Source of the DNA: Isoetes taiwanensis
Lineage: Eukaryota > Streptophyta > Lycopodiopsida > Isoetales > Isoetaceae
DNA: 64,000 nt
NCBI GenBank assembly: GCA_021234155.1
Contig: JAJEKV010000038.1
Span: 13,356,213-13,420,212, forward strand
Direction: 5' to 3'
Under the pieces are notes generated by a model. It did no database searches. It had not been told where the DNA came from and was given only the letters and a program-made list of their open reading frames with translations. The position numbers and the translations under genes were made by a program. This document shows positions 34,988 through 44,355 of this stretch, one piece after another. The first letter of the stretch is position 1; each line of letters opens with the position of its first letter.

Positions 34988-35589
34988 AGATCAAGCCTTG
35001 TTTTTTGTAATCCCTGGTTTCAATTTTTTTGGTAATAGTCCTTGTGACTATTCTTTGTAAAGCTTTTTAATTAAATACAGAAGCAATAGTCCTTGTGACT
35101 CCATTTTTTGTAAAGCTTTTTCATTAATGACAGAACTCCTCTTCTCTACAGCTGTTGTGACTATTTTTTTTGCTTTAACCGTTTCTCGAGTTTCCAATTG
35201 TTCTTTTTAGTTAACTGAACTATTTCTATCCTTTTCTGTATAGATATAAGAAACATGTTTGGTACTTAGTTTGCAACTCAAGTTTTTGGTGCAACTCAAG
35301 TTAATGACAGTTTTTGTCATTAATTATAAAATGCAAAGTACAATTACTGAAATAGTATACCAAAACAAACATTAAAGCCAACAAGGAATTTCAAGGTGCA
35401 GAATTTATGATCTCGCACACTAACAAAATATGGTGGTAACCAAAGCAGCCAATAGGAAAATATGTTCGAGTATTTTTCTTTAAATGCATCTTGAAGCATC
35501 CAAGCATCTGCCAAAAATTTCTGGATGTTGGTCCAGAAACCTCTTGAACAATACCATCTGCATGAAATGAACACTAAACTGTTAGGGTG

Positions 35590-36170
35590 TGTATACCACA
35601 CTAAACCATGCACCATACCATGCCCCACACTATCATATTCACCAGAACGAGCACATCCCACCACACACCACACCATTCACCACACACCCCACCACACACC
35701 ACACCATTCACCACACACCATACACCATAGACCATACACCAACTATCATATTCACCAGAACGAGCACATCCCACCACACACCACACCATTCACCACACAC
35801 CCCACCACACACCCCACCACACACCACACCATTCACCACACACCATACACCATAGACCATACACCAACTATCATATTCACCAGAACGAGCACATCCCACC
35901 ACACACCACACCATTCACCACACTCCCCACCACACACCACACCATTCACCACACACCATACACCAAATGGTGGAGTGTGGAGCGGTGGTGGAGTGTGGTG
36001 GTGGGGGGTGGTGGTGTGGTGTGTGGTGGTGGTGGGGTGTGGTGGTGGGGGTGGTGGTGGTGGTGTGTGTAGTGGTGTGTGGTGGTATGATGTGGTGTGG
36101 TGGAGTGTGGTGGGGTGTGGTGGTGTGGTGGTGTGGTGTTGTGGATTGTGGCGTGGTGTGGTGTGGTACA
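35590..36170. repeat. Inverted CACCA / TGGTG array (giant imperfect hairpin)
   Basis: The plus strand is almost pure C/A (CCACACACC, ACCATTCACC) from 35,590 to about 35,965. It then switches to pure G/T (GGTGGTGTGG) until about 36,165, with the turn near ACCAAATGGTGG. The left arm contains a higher-order unit starting ACTATCATATTCACCAGAAC at 35,629, 35,742 and 35,867. Long ORFs in this zone are repeat artefacts. Confidence 0.95.
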
Positions 36171-37477
36171 AGGTCATAAAATATATCAGTCGAAACAATC
36201 AAGTAACTGTTTTGATTGACCAAAAAGGGTACAAGGCTTCTTTAAATCAGAAATCTTTTTTCTTCAAAAAAAAAAACTTACATAGTCATAAAGTATACTA
36301 TCAGTAGTAGCATAGTGTCATTTACACATTCCTTATGATAGGAAATGTGAACACAAATGTGAACAAAAGATATATATAAGCCTGTTACATAGTTCATCTT
36401 GCAAAATCAGATACTCAGACTCATGATCAGCCGTCCGAAATCGAGGATCACCGGCCGATACGCTTCTTCGGATTGGCATCACAATGCATGACCAAAGCAT
36501 CTATTAGAAATTGTCGTCGTGACAGGGCGTATTCATGAGAGAACCATTTAGATGTAATCTGTGACATCCATAAATAAGGTTAGAAATATTTAAAGGAACA
36601 TGAGATGCAGTACATACAAGGGAAGGCATACAACTTACTTCCATATCTCTACCAGAGACAAGAGCTTCAGCATATTTGTGCATAAATCCCATCGCATACA
36701 ACCCACATGATGTTAAATCGGGCTGCTGTGGCACCTCTACTTGCTGAATCCGATTAACATTATTTCTCTTCATGAAATCGACGTCTCTAGATACTTGACC
36801 GATCGATGTGGTTAACATTTGTGTGTGCAGCCTACATATCACGAAATTTAGCAGACCAATTAGCGAAAGAAAAGCAAAGCAACAACTTAAAAGTATTACA
36901 TACCCTTTGATTGCTTTCTCGTTTGTCGCATAACCTGTAAGAGGATTCAAGACGTGAATTCCTGGTGCAGGTAGGATCTTGGAATCAGATGGTGCGAGCG
37001 TAAAAACAGCCAGCAATGGTCATTCTCAAGGATAGGTGCAAGGATATGATGGCATTTAGCTACCACAATCTCCTTCATCCCTGATTTCACTATTTCAATG
37101 ACATTCGGTGATCCTTCACCGATTCACCTTTCTTTTTGCTCTTTGGTAGCTTCTCTAAACCTTATATAGTTGTAAGCAGGATAAAAAAAAGATTTTGCTC
37201 TTCCACTCGAAAGGCAATGTCTCATACAAGCACCTGGATTAGATTAAGATTAACATTAGAGACAAGGAATAGCAACAAATACAGCTCGGTTACAACCAGG
37301 TTATTACCTGCCATAAAGATCCACTAAGCGGCTACTCATTTTAGAGTTAGTTGCACATAAAATTGCTATGTCAGATGCAACCACTTTCATTTCAGCCGGC
37401 GGACAGTTCTTGAATGGCGTGAATGGCGTGAATTCCATAAGTTTATCCTTGTCATCATTTTTGTTGTCAGATCCAAG

Positions 37478-37880
37478 ATGTTAGTGTCATATTAACAATT
37501 GATCCATGACAATAAAGCATAAATTGATACCTTCCAATCTCTCGCTTCCGGGTTTAGACCTCGCAAAAACGTAGAATATAATAAGCTATCAAGTATAAGT
37601 AAGTCAATGTTAGTGTCATATTAACAATTGATCCATGACAATAAAGCATAAATTGATACCTTCCAATCTCTGGTTTCAATGGTTTAGACCTGCAAAACGA
37701 GTAGAATATAATAAGCTACTGAAGTATAAGTAAGTCAATGTTAGTGTCATATTAACAATTGATCCATGACAATAAAGCATAAATTGATACCTTCCAATCT
37801 CTGTTTCCAGTGGTTTAGACCTGCAAAACGAGTAGAATATAATAAGCTACTGAAGTATAAGTAAGTCAATATAAGCTAGC
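37478..37880 (-). repeat. Tandem triplication of a 30-nt exon with its introns
   Basis: Three ~130-bp units each contain, on the minus strand, a TTTTGCAG-type acceptor, a short exon starting GTCTAAACC and ending GATTGGAAG, and a GTATCAA donor. The exons are 37,791-37,820 (30 nt), 37,660-37,689 (30 nt) and 37,531-37,559 (29 nt, shifted, acceptor altered to TTGCGAG). The 30-nt forms keep frame. Confidence 0.8.
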
Positions 37881-39119
37881 AATTACCGCTTTTTCGGGAT
37901 GTCCCCGCCTTCGGTTTGCACTCTCTTTTTTCCAAAATTGTTTTGGCATCAGCTTTGACCATAAATTTAGTCGTTGCCTTTGGCTGCAATCTCCAAGGCT
38001 TCTTCAACATCATCTAGCTCCTTTGAATCATCGCAAGTCTCAAGACAAGAAAGTGCTTCATTCTAATGTTTGAAAGCAAGACAAAAAGAAACACGCACAC
38101 GCCAAAGAACAAGCCTTTTCCTCAACTTGAAAAACACCAGCCGGGGCCGGACCGCTTTTCAATGTCGCCACCAACATCTTCGTAATTTTTATCAGCCAAA
38201 CACGTCAACGTAAGTTTCAAAATACAAAAAAATAAAAAATAAAATAGAAACCCTGAAAAGGAGAGAGAATTACTTTCTGGGCTTTCAGCTAGTTGCTCCA
38301 ATAATAGCAGCTCGGCTTCAACAGGTGGGATCTCTTTTTGGAAAACAACCTCTGCTGCAAAATATTGAACATTAGTGAACTCTAACTACAACAGATGCAA
38401 TCTTAATGTAATCAGAATGTAATCACCCTACCTTCCACATACCCCTCTATCTCCAAATCCTGCACTGATTGCTTATGAGTTGTTGCAATTCTCAAAGGTG
38501 ATGTAGATGTGGATGGACTTCCAACATCGATAGCAGCAGCATCGTTTGTGCCAGGTTCAGCAATTAAGCACAATTTCATTAAAATGAGAAATTTCGTGAT
38601 TCCAATTAGGGATGAAAATCCTTTTTAATCCATTTTATGACCATTTTTTGAGCAATTATGGCGCAATTTAGCAAAAAAAGCATCTAAAGTGCCATTTATT
38701 GGCTTCATTAATATCGGGGAAACAACAAAAAAAAAAAAAATCGCAACTTAAGTTAGCAAGTTTTACCTATTTTACGGAAGAAGGGCATCATTAACTTCCG
38801 AAATTGACAAATTTACACATCAAGAAAATTTGTTTATGAAGCTAAAATACTGAAATTTGTTGCTGAATTGAATCAAACGCCATTAGTAGGATCATGCTTT
38901 TCTTTGCCAACATTCATAAGAATGTCAAATCCTGCCCACTAAATGCCTCTTAACAAAGTTGTAAGTCGCATTTTGAATCTCATCGTTGACTAAAATCTTG
39001 ATGGTACTAAGTCGACTGAAGGTGACTCCACAAATCTCATCTCCCCGCATACCCGAACGTGCATTTGCTATAGCGGACCAAATGCATCTTGGTGAATGCA
39101 TCCTCAACATATTTTTTTT

Positions 39120-39480
39120 GCATGCTAGTGAATGCAAATGGCGCCCATGGCGCCATTTGCATCCTCAAAGATGCTTTGAAATGGCACCTTGAGGATGCAA
39201 CATGGTGCCATTTACACCCCCAAAGACCCAAAAAATTCCCCAAAAAGTTGGGTGTGGGGGTGCAAATGGCCATGCCATTTGCACCAAAAAAAAAAAAAAA
39301 AAAAAAATTTGGAAATTTTTTTGAAATTTTTGGTGTTATGGGTGCAAATGGCTTATGGCTTTTCATTTGCATCCTCAAGGTGCCATTTCCAAACATGATG
39401 AGGCATCTACAAAGATGCATTTGTTATAACATCTGGATCAAATGCATGGTGGTGAATGCAAATGGCCATGGCCCTTTGCA
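39120..39480. repeat. ATGGCGCCAT / AAATGG-type palindrome cluster, left
   Basis: GATGCAAATGGC, ATGGCGCCATTTGC and their complements alternate on both strands, with a poly-A run at 39,287-39,306. It matches the cluster at 40,435-41,045 (GGCACCTTGAGGATGCAA in both). Confidence 0.85.
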
Positions 39481-39689
39481 TTCCTCAACATGCATTTAAT
39501 AAAGCAAATCATGCTAAGGATGCATGCCATTTGCCTCCTCAATATGCATCAAGCAAACATATATTCAAGAAACTGGTGCTATTTGACTAGGAAAACTAAA
39601 AAATCAAGTAAAAGAAGACCTACCTTTGCCTTGGAGACTTGCCTTCATGATTCTTGATATCTTTAGTGTCTAGAGTGATGAAAACAAAG

Positions 39690-40120
39690 GCGCTTAAGCG
39701 CTGGCCGCATCGGACTAAACTAGGCCATCTAGGCCGCAGGCGCGGGCGTTGGCGCTTAGGTCCAATGGGCCATCTAGCAGCCAGGCCTTGTGGGCAAATA
39801 AGCCGGCGCCGGGCGTCGCAGCGGTGGGAAGCGGGGATGTAGGCGGCGCTTAAGCAAAGGGATGTAGGCGGCGCTTAGGCCATCTAGCGGCAAAGAAAGC
39901 CGGGCGCTTAGGTCCAATAGGCCATCTAGTAGCGTGCGCCGCGCAGCGGCCGGCGCCGGTAGTCGCAGCGGCGGGAAGCAAAGCGGAATGTAGGTGGCGC
40001 CGGGGGTATGGGCGGCTTCGTGGAAGGCGAAGCGTGAATTTTAAAATGCCCGCCCAAATTTGAAACCCTCCGCCCAAGACAAATTTGAAAGCCCTCCGCC
40101 ACCAAATTTGAAATTCAAAA
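39690..40120. repeat. GC-rich tandem block within the gene B region of element 2
   Basis: GGCGCTTA(A/G)G, GGCCATCTAG, GTCCAAT(G/A)GGCC and GCGGCGGGAAGC-type words recur in roughly 100-160-bp periods; GGCGCTTAAGCGCTGG is palindromic. The block ends in repeated CAAATTTGAAA motifs. No protein recognised. Confidence 0.7.
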
Positions 40121-40434
40121 TTTGAAATCCCAAATTTGTTGTTGCCGCCGACATATCATTTCTTTAGGGCGCTTGTATAGATCCTTCTATAGGCGGATCA
40201 CGGTCTTCGATGGTTCCATACCGATCGGCACTTCTAGGCGGCTTCTTGCGATCATTTATTTTCAAACATTAGTCGCTTGCCGCGGGGTTTTTGGGCTTCT
40301 TTTGAGGCCGCAATATTCTTACAAGATCCATATACTCCGATCACCGATAGTTTTTTCACCAAAATGGTGACCACCATATCCAGGTAAGTCTTTCTATATG
40401 CATCGTCTTTTTGTTAGAGCCATTCATCACATGT

Positions 40435-40795
40435 ATACATCCAAATGGAGCCATTTGGGGCCCCATTTGGAGCCCTCAAATGGCTTCATGGCCCATTTGG
40501 GGGTGCCAAGGCAGTATACCACCCAAATGGCGCCATTTAGAGGGTGCCGAGGGGGTAGGTATACCCCCCAAATGGCGCTATGGAGCCATTTGGGGTGCCA
40601 TTTGGAGCCCTCAAATGGCTCCATGGCGCCATTTGGGGGGTGCCAGAGGGGGCAGGTATACCCCTCAATTGGTGCCATTTGGGGGCGCCATGGGGGGCAG
40701 GTATACCCCCACATGGCACCTTGAGGATGCAAATGGCGCCATTTTGCATCCGCCAATTTTTTTTTTTATTTTTTTTTTATTTTTTTTTTTTATTT

Positions 40796-40831
<36 letters not shown>

Positions 40832-41045
40832 TTTTTGGGGTAGGTATACCCCAAATGGCTTCATTTGGGGGTGGTTTGGGGAGGGGGGTATACCCCCATT
40901 TCCAGTTAGTTGCTAGGGGAGTATATATACCCCCAAATGGGGGTTGGGGAAAGGGGGGAGGGGGGGGCGGTGTATACCCGGGCACCCCCATGGAGCCATT
41001 TGGGGCCAAACGAGGGCAATTATACATGCCATTTGGGGTAAAGAG
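40435..41045. repeat. AAATGG..CCATTT palindrome array with poly-T core
   Basis: At least fifteen copies of CCAAATGG(N)nCCATTTGGGG-type inverted units alternate with GGTATACCCC, around a T-tract at 40,757-40,828. Apparent ORFs up to 270 codons here are low-complexity artefacts. Confidence 0.9.
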
Positions 41046-41059
41046 AGCCACCCTTCATG

Positions 41060-41223
41060 GCAAGGATGTTGATCCATTGAATTTAGCAAGAGATCACGAA
41101 AACACGTGGTGCCTATTGAACTTCCAATCATATCTTTGGGGCGATAACATTGGTGAAGCAGTAGGTGCATTTATTCAGTTGCCAAAGAAGGATGTAAGAC
41201 TGGTTGAGGCTTGTATGCTATAA
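41060..41223 (+). other. Exon-like fragment, unknown
   Basis: An open stretch encodes DVDPLNLARDHENTWCLLNF followed by QSYLWGDNIGEAVGAFIQLP, with a GTAAGA donor-like site right after KKD and a stop at 41,221-41,223. Orientation is opposite to gene B. It may be captured host coding sequence. Family not recognised. Confidence 0.25.
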
Positions 41224-43781
41224 ACATATGTATGATAGATGTGTACTACTCACGTGTATCATACACCTGCAGAAGGTCTATAAATCTATTCATGTATCTT
41301 AAAAATATATGTATGATACATGGGTGTCATACCTGTGTACCTAACACATGCAGAAGGTGTATGATACCGAGTAAATATGTTTTCTAAATATTTCATGGTG
41401 GTGTATACAACCCCTGCATAAGGTATATGATACAGGGTACTCAACCCCTGCATAAGGTCTATACAACCCCCAAAATAAAAAAATTCCAGTTTACTAAAAA
41501 TTTTCCCATTATAATGAAATTGTGCTTAATTGGGATGTCTGAGAATGGTAAATGCAACCCCTTCTCAATAACATTCATTCTTCTTTTCACCTACAACATG
41601 AAATTTTGCTATATTCAGAACTTAAGCATAGTGCACGAAACATGAATTGTTTAGTTTACCTGCAGTTTTACTTCTTCCTTTCTTGATACTACCCATGTCT
41701 GCATTGACACAATTGGGTGTCAATAAGAAATGTAAACACTTGATTCAGAATCAAGGGGAGATGTAGAGTAGATAGAAGCAAAATCTGAAGAAAAAACAAT
41801 CAGATGCAAATCAAAACAGAACAAATGTTAATTACATGCAAGTAGGTTTTACTACGTGCAAACTTTCTGCGATAATGTAACGACAAAATAGAAGTACATT
41901 AGTGTACATAGCTATCACAATGTAAAGGAAAACCAAATACTAAATTCAAATGTATTTCGAACAAAATATTTTATCAATACACCCTATCAAATACATCATT
42001 CAGCATTGAATGTAAAGGAAAGTCAAATACCAAATTCATATGCATTTCTGATCACATGTAAATGCAAAGTACAGTCAATGCAATACACCCTATTAATACA
42101 CCCCAGAAAGGAATTCCAAAAAGCACTTCATGGCACATGTAAATGTAAAGTACGTATAAAATACATTTCCTCTTTACAAGAAAGACAAAACCACGCCAAA
42201 TCAAATGTTAATACGGTTATGTACATGATGGAAACTAACTACATCTAAGTACACTCAAACTAATTATGTAATCAAAATAGAAATAGATGTACCTTCTAAG
42301 GGATTCCTAAGCGATCGCAGTCCTCGGACCATGAACAATCATGTACACATGTATTCGTCGTTGAAACCACGAATATAAGACAAAATAGACAATATGTATG
42401 ACCACAAAGTGGAGATATTACCATGGTCGAAGTCAAGGCAATCATTGCACCGCTGCAAGTATTGCTTATATGTGAGAATGAAGCGCTCCGTCTTCTTTGC
42501 GGTATGTATGGGAGCGGGCTGCAGGCCCATCGGGTCTGATCTTTTCAAATGCTTAGTCATCTCCTTTATTCTATTCTCACAGTTGGAATTAACTTCCAAA
42601 TCCTTGCTGAATTTTTCAATGGCAGCTTCTAATTCTTGCAAATCAGTCTTTAAACAATCAATGGGAATCATTAGAGCATCTAAGTCAGCAATATAACTTG
42701 ATTTCTCCTCCTCTAAATGGGATGCCAAAGCCATTTGCACATCAGTTGACTTCCCTCGCTTGCTTTTAAACCCGCCATAATGCTTGATCTGCTCACATAT
42801 TTTTGCATCTTTACTCTGCACAAGTCTTGTCAAGAAGCTCTTATCACTCTCATACTTCAACAGTTCAATTTCCATTGTTTTTCTTTTCTCTTTTAAAGTC
42901 TGTATTTCATCAAGCATGGAGGCAGAATCTAATGCTCTTGTTTCCCTCCACCTTTTCATCATTTCCAACCCGCTGCCCCAATTCTACCCGAGGCATACAT
43001 TTAATAGCTTTAACATTGGAAGACTTTATCGTAGCTAATTGCATTCAGTCGATTCTTTTTGAGAGCTTTTGAATGAAGACTTGCACTTGCTTTCACCTCA
43101 TCCCAATCAATGCTTACTCCTTTGTAATGAAGTGCATATGCTCTGCAAAATACAATGGAATGTGATGATTTGCAATGTCCCTCCTACAAAAAACGTGCTC
43201 ATACACAGAAAAAAAATCTGCCATCCAACCAGGCTTAATCCTGCACTCTTGATAACCCCTAACAGCCAGGGGCTTAAACCCCAAACATCCTCGCAAGACT
43301 ATTTGCACTAGCCCTGAAACATGCTATCAAAATTGTTGCTCCTAAGCCGCATGATGCTTACCTTGTCAAACTTCGGGCGGCAAGACCTCCCGATCCAAGA
43401 AGACCCACTCTTGAGCTTTGGCAGCGGTTCTAGTGGGAGACCTTGGCATGGGCTTTACAGGTTTGTTGCGAGGAGATTTCCTTGGAGATGTCTTTGTTCC
43501 AAGCTGTTTTAGATCATGATCTCTTCCCTGGTGCTTCAGCTCTCTGAAAATGCAAGCTTTTGGCTATGGAGGTCCTGATCTTGGCTATGGAGGTTCGAAT
43601 ATGGATGTCAAGCTTTCGGCTATGGAGGTTCGAGCGGGAGGAAGGTTGAACAGAGCGCGGGAGGAGAGTTCAAAATTATTTGCCCTATTAATGATTCATT
43701 CCAAGAATAATAATTTCTGGGGGGGAGGGATTTCCTTACATTTTGAATTTGTAAATGTAAAATACGGGCACTTTTTTTGCC

Positions 43782-43806
43782 CACCCTTTCATGCTTCTAC
43801 CCGGCA
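43782..43806. repeat. Right TIR of element 2 with candidate TSD
   Basis: Exact complement of the left 21-bp TIR at 43,782-43,802, followed by GGCA (43,803-43,806). Confidence 0.8.
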
Positions 43807-44355
43807 TATTATTCTACATCTATTGTCCTTTTCTTCTTTGGCACATTATGTTTTCGTCATTCTTGTTGTTTACCTTGATATTATCCCTATATTGCATTCG
43901 CGTGATCTATTTTGCTAGAGGCTCCTCATTCTTAGGGCAGGCCATCTTCCCCGTTGAGTTGTTTTTGTGGGCAATATTCGGAACCTTCTGCTAGCTTTAG
44001 CGTATTGTTAGTTAAAAGTTTTACTTCTAACCTACCCTTGACATTCACGTGGTTAACGGTGCTTTTGCTGTCATGTGGTGTTATATTTGGGGCATTTTTT
44101 CCTTGCCATATATGGCTCATTCCTCAGTCTTAGTTTCTTGGCACTTTGATTGGTCCTTGGCTTGTCCATTAGAAGATTACTTGCATAATTATTCGAGCAT
44201 TATTCTAATAGACCATCATGGTGACCATCGGTGATCAAATGTTGTGGTTGGCTGCCATAGTTGCATATGGTTTTTTGTCTCGAATTTGTCTGCAACTAAC
44301 CTCTCAACTCTCTCTTTTTTAGTAGCTACCACTTTCAATGGATCGTTTTGCTGCT
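43807..44355. other. T/C-rich flank of element 2, no gene
   Basis: Pyrimidine-rich sequence like the rest of the 44-47 kb repeat region. No domain in any frame. Confidence 0.5.

Larger units (their letters stand above)
36448..43520 (-). pseudogene. Gene B of element 2: coiled-coil protein with Ulp1/C48-like protease end
   Basis: The N-terminus is basic (TKTSPRKSPRNKPVKPMPRS, about 43,470), followed by LGFKPLAVRGYQECRIKPGW (about 43,285) and VYEHVF. A long coiled-coil exon (about 42,985-42,425) includes KEKRKTMEIELLKYESDKSF and DLQELEAAIEKFSKDLEVN. Acidic and linker exons lie at 38.6-38.0 kb, and PFKNCPPAEMKVVASDIAIL at about 37,410. The protease part has ILENDH (about 37,040), LLAVFTLAPSDSKIL then VLNPLTG (Asn where Asp is usual), a 72-nt intron (36,832-36,903), and QQVEVPQQPDLTSCGLYAMG with Cys codon 36,705-36,707. 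An 80-nt intron (36,559-36,638) and a 36-codon last exon ending at TGA 36,448-36,450 follow. Several GT-AG introns look usable, but frameshifts (for example in the His region and near 38,100) break the gene. Confidence 0.75.
29608..43802. mobile_element. DNA transposon element 2: gene A (+) and Ulp1-like gene B (-), with internal insertions
   Basis: The termini are a perfect 21-bp inverted repeat beginning GGGTAGAAGCATGAAAGGGT (29,608-29,628 and 43,782-43,802). GGCA flanks both sides (29,604-29,607 and 43,803-43,806), consistent with a 4-bp target-site duplication. Gene A (29,875-32,657) and gene B (36,448-43,520, minus strand) face each other as in element 1. The 14.2-kb length is due largely to material between and within the genes: possible captured ORFs at 32.9-35.0 kb, the CACCA/TGGTG inverted array, and palindrome and GC-rich blocks in a gene B intron. 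All genes carry lesions, so the copy is not autonomous. Confidence 0.8.

Noticed and set aside
35525-36307. 260-codon ORF rich in His, Thr and Pro, then Gly and Val
   Set aside because: It is translated straight through the CACCA/TGGTG inverted repeat. Open frames exist on both strands, which is expected of this low-complexity DNA.
40411-41223. 270-codon ORF
   Set aside because: It crosses the AAATGG palindrome array and a poly-T tract (Phe run); only its last ~50 codons look protein-like.
29608-43802. Maverick/Polinton or endogenous large DNA virus
   Set aside because: A Ulp1-like protease is present, but I saw no DNA polymerase B, packaging ATPase or capsid genes, and the termini are short TIRs with a 4-bp duplication.
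43550-43918. 122-codon plus-strand ORF containing GYGGPDLGYGG
   Set aside because: It overlaps the N-terminal exons of gene B on the other strand and runs across the TIR of element 2. The glycine motif comes from a short repeated word (GGCTATGGAGGT).
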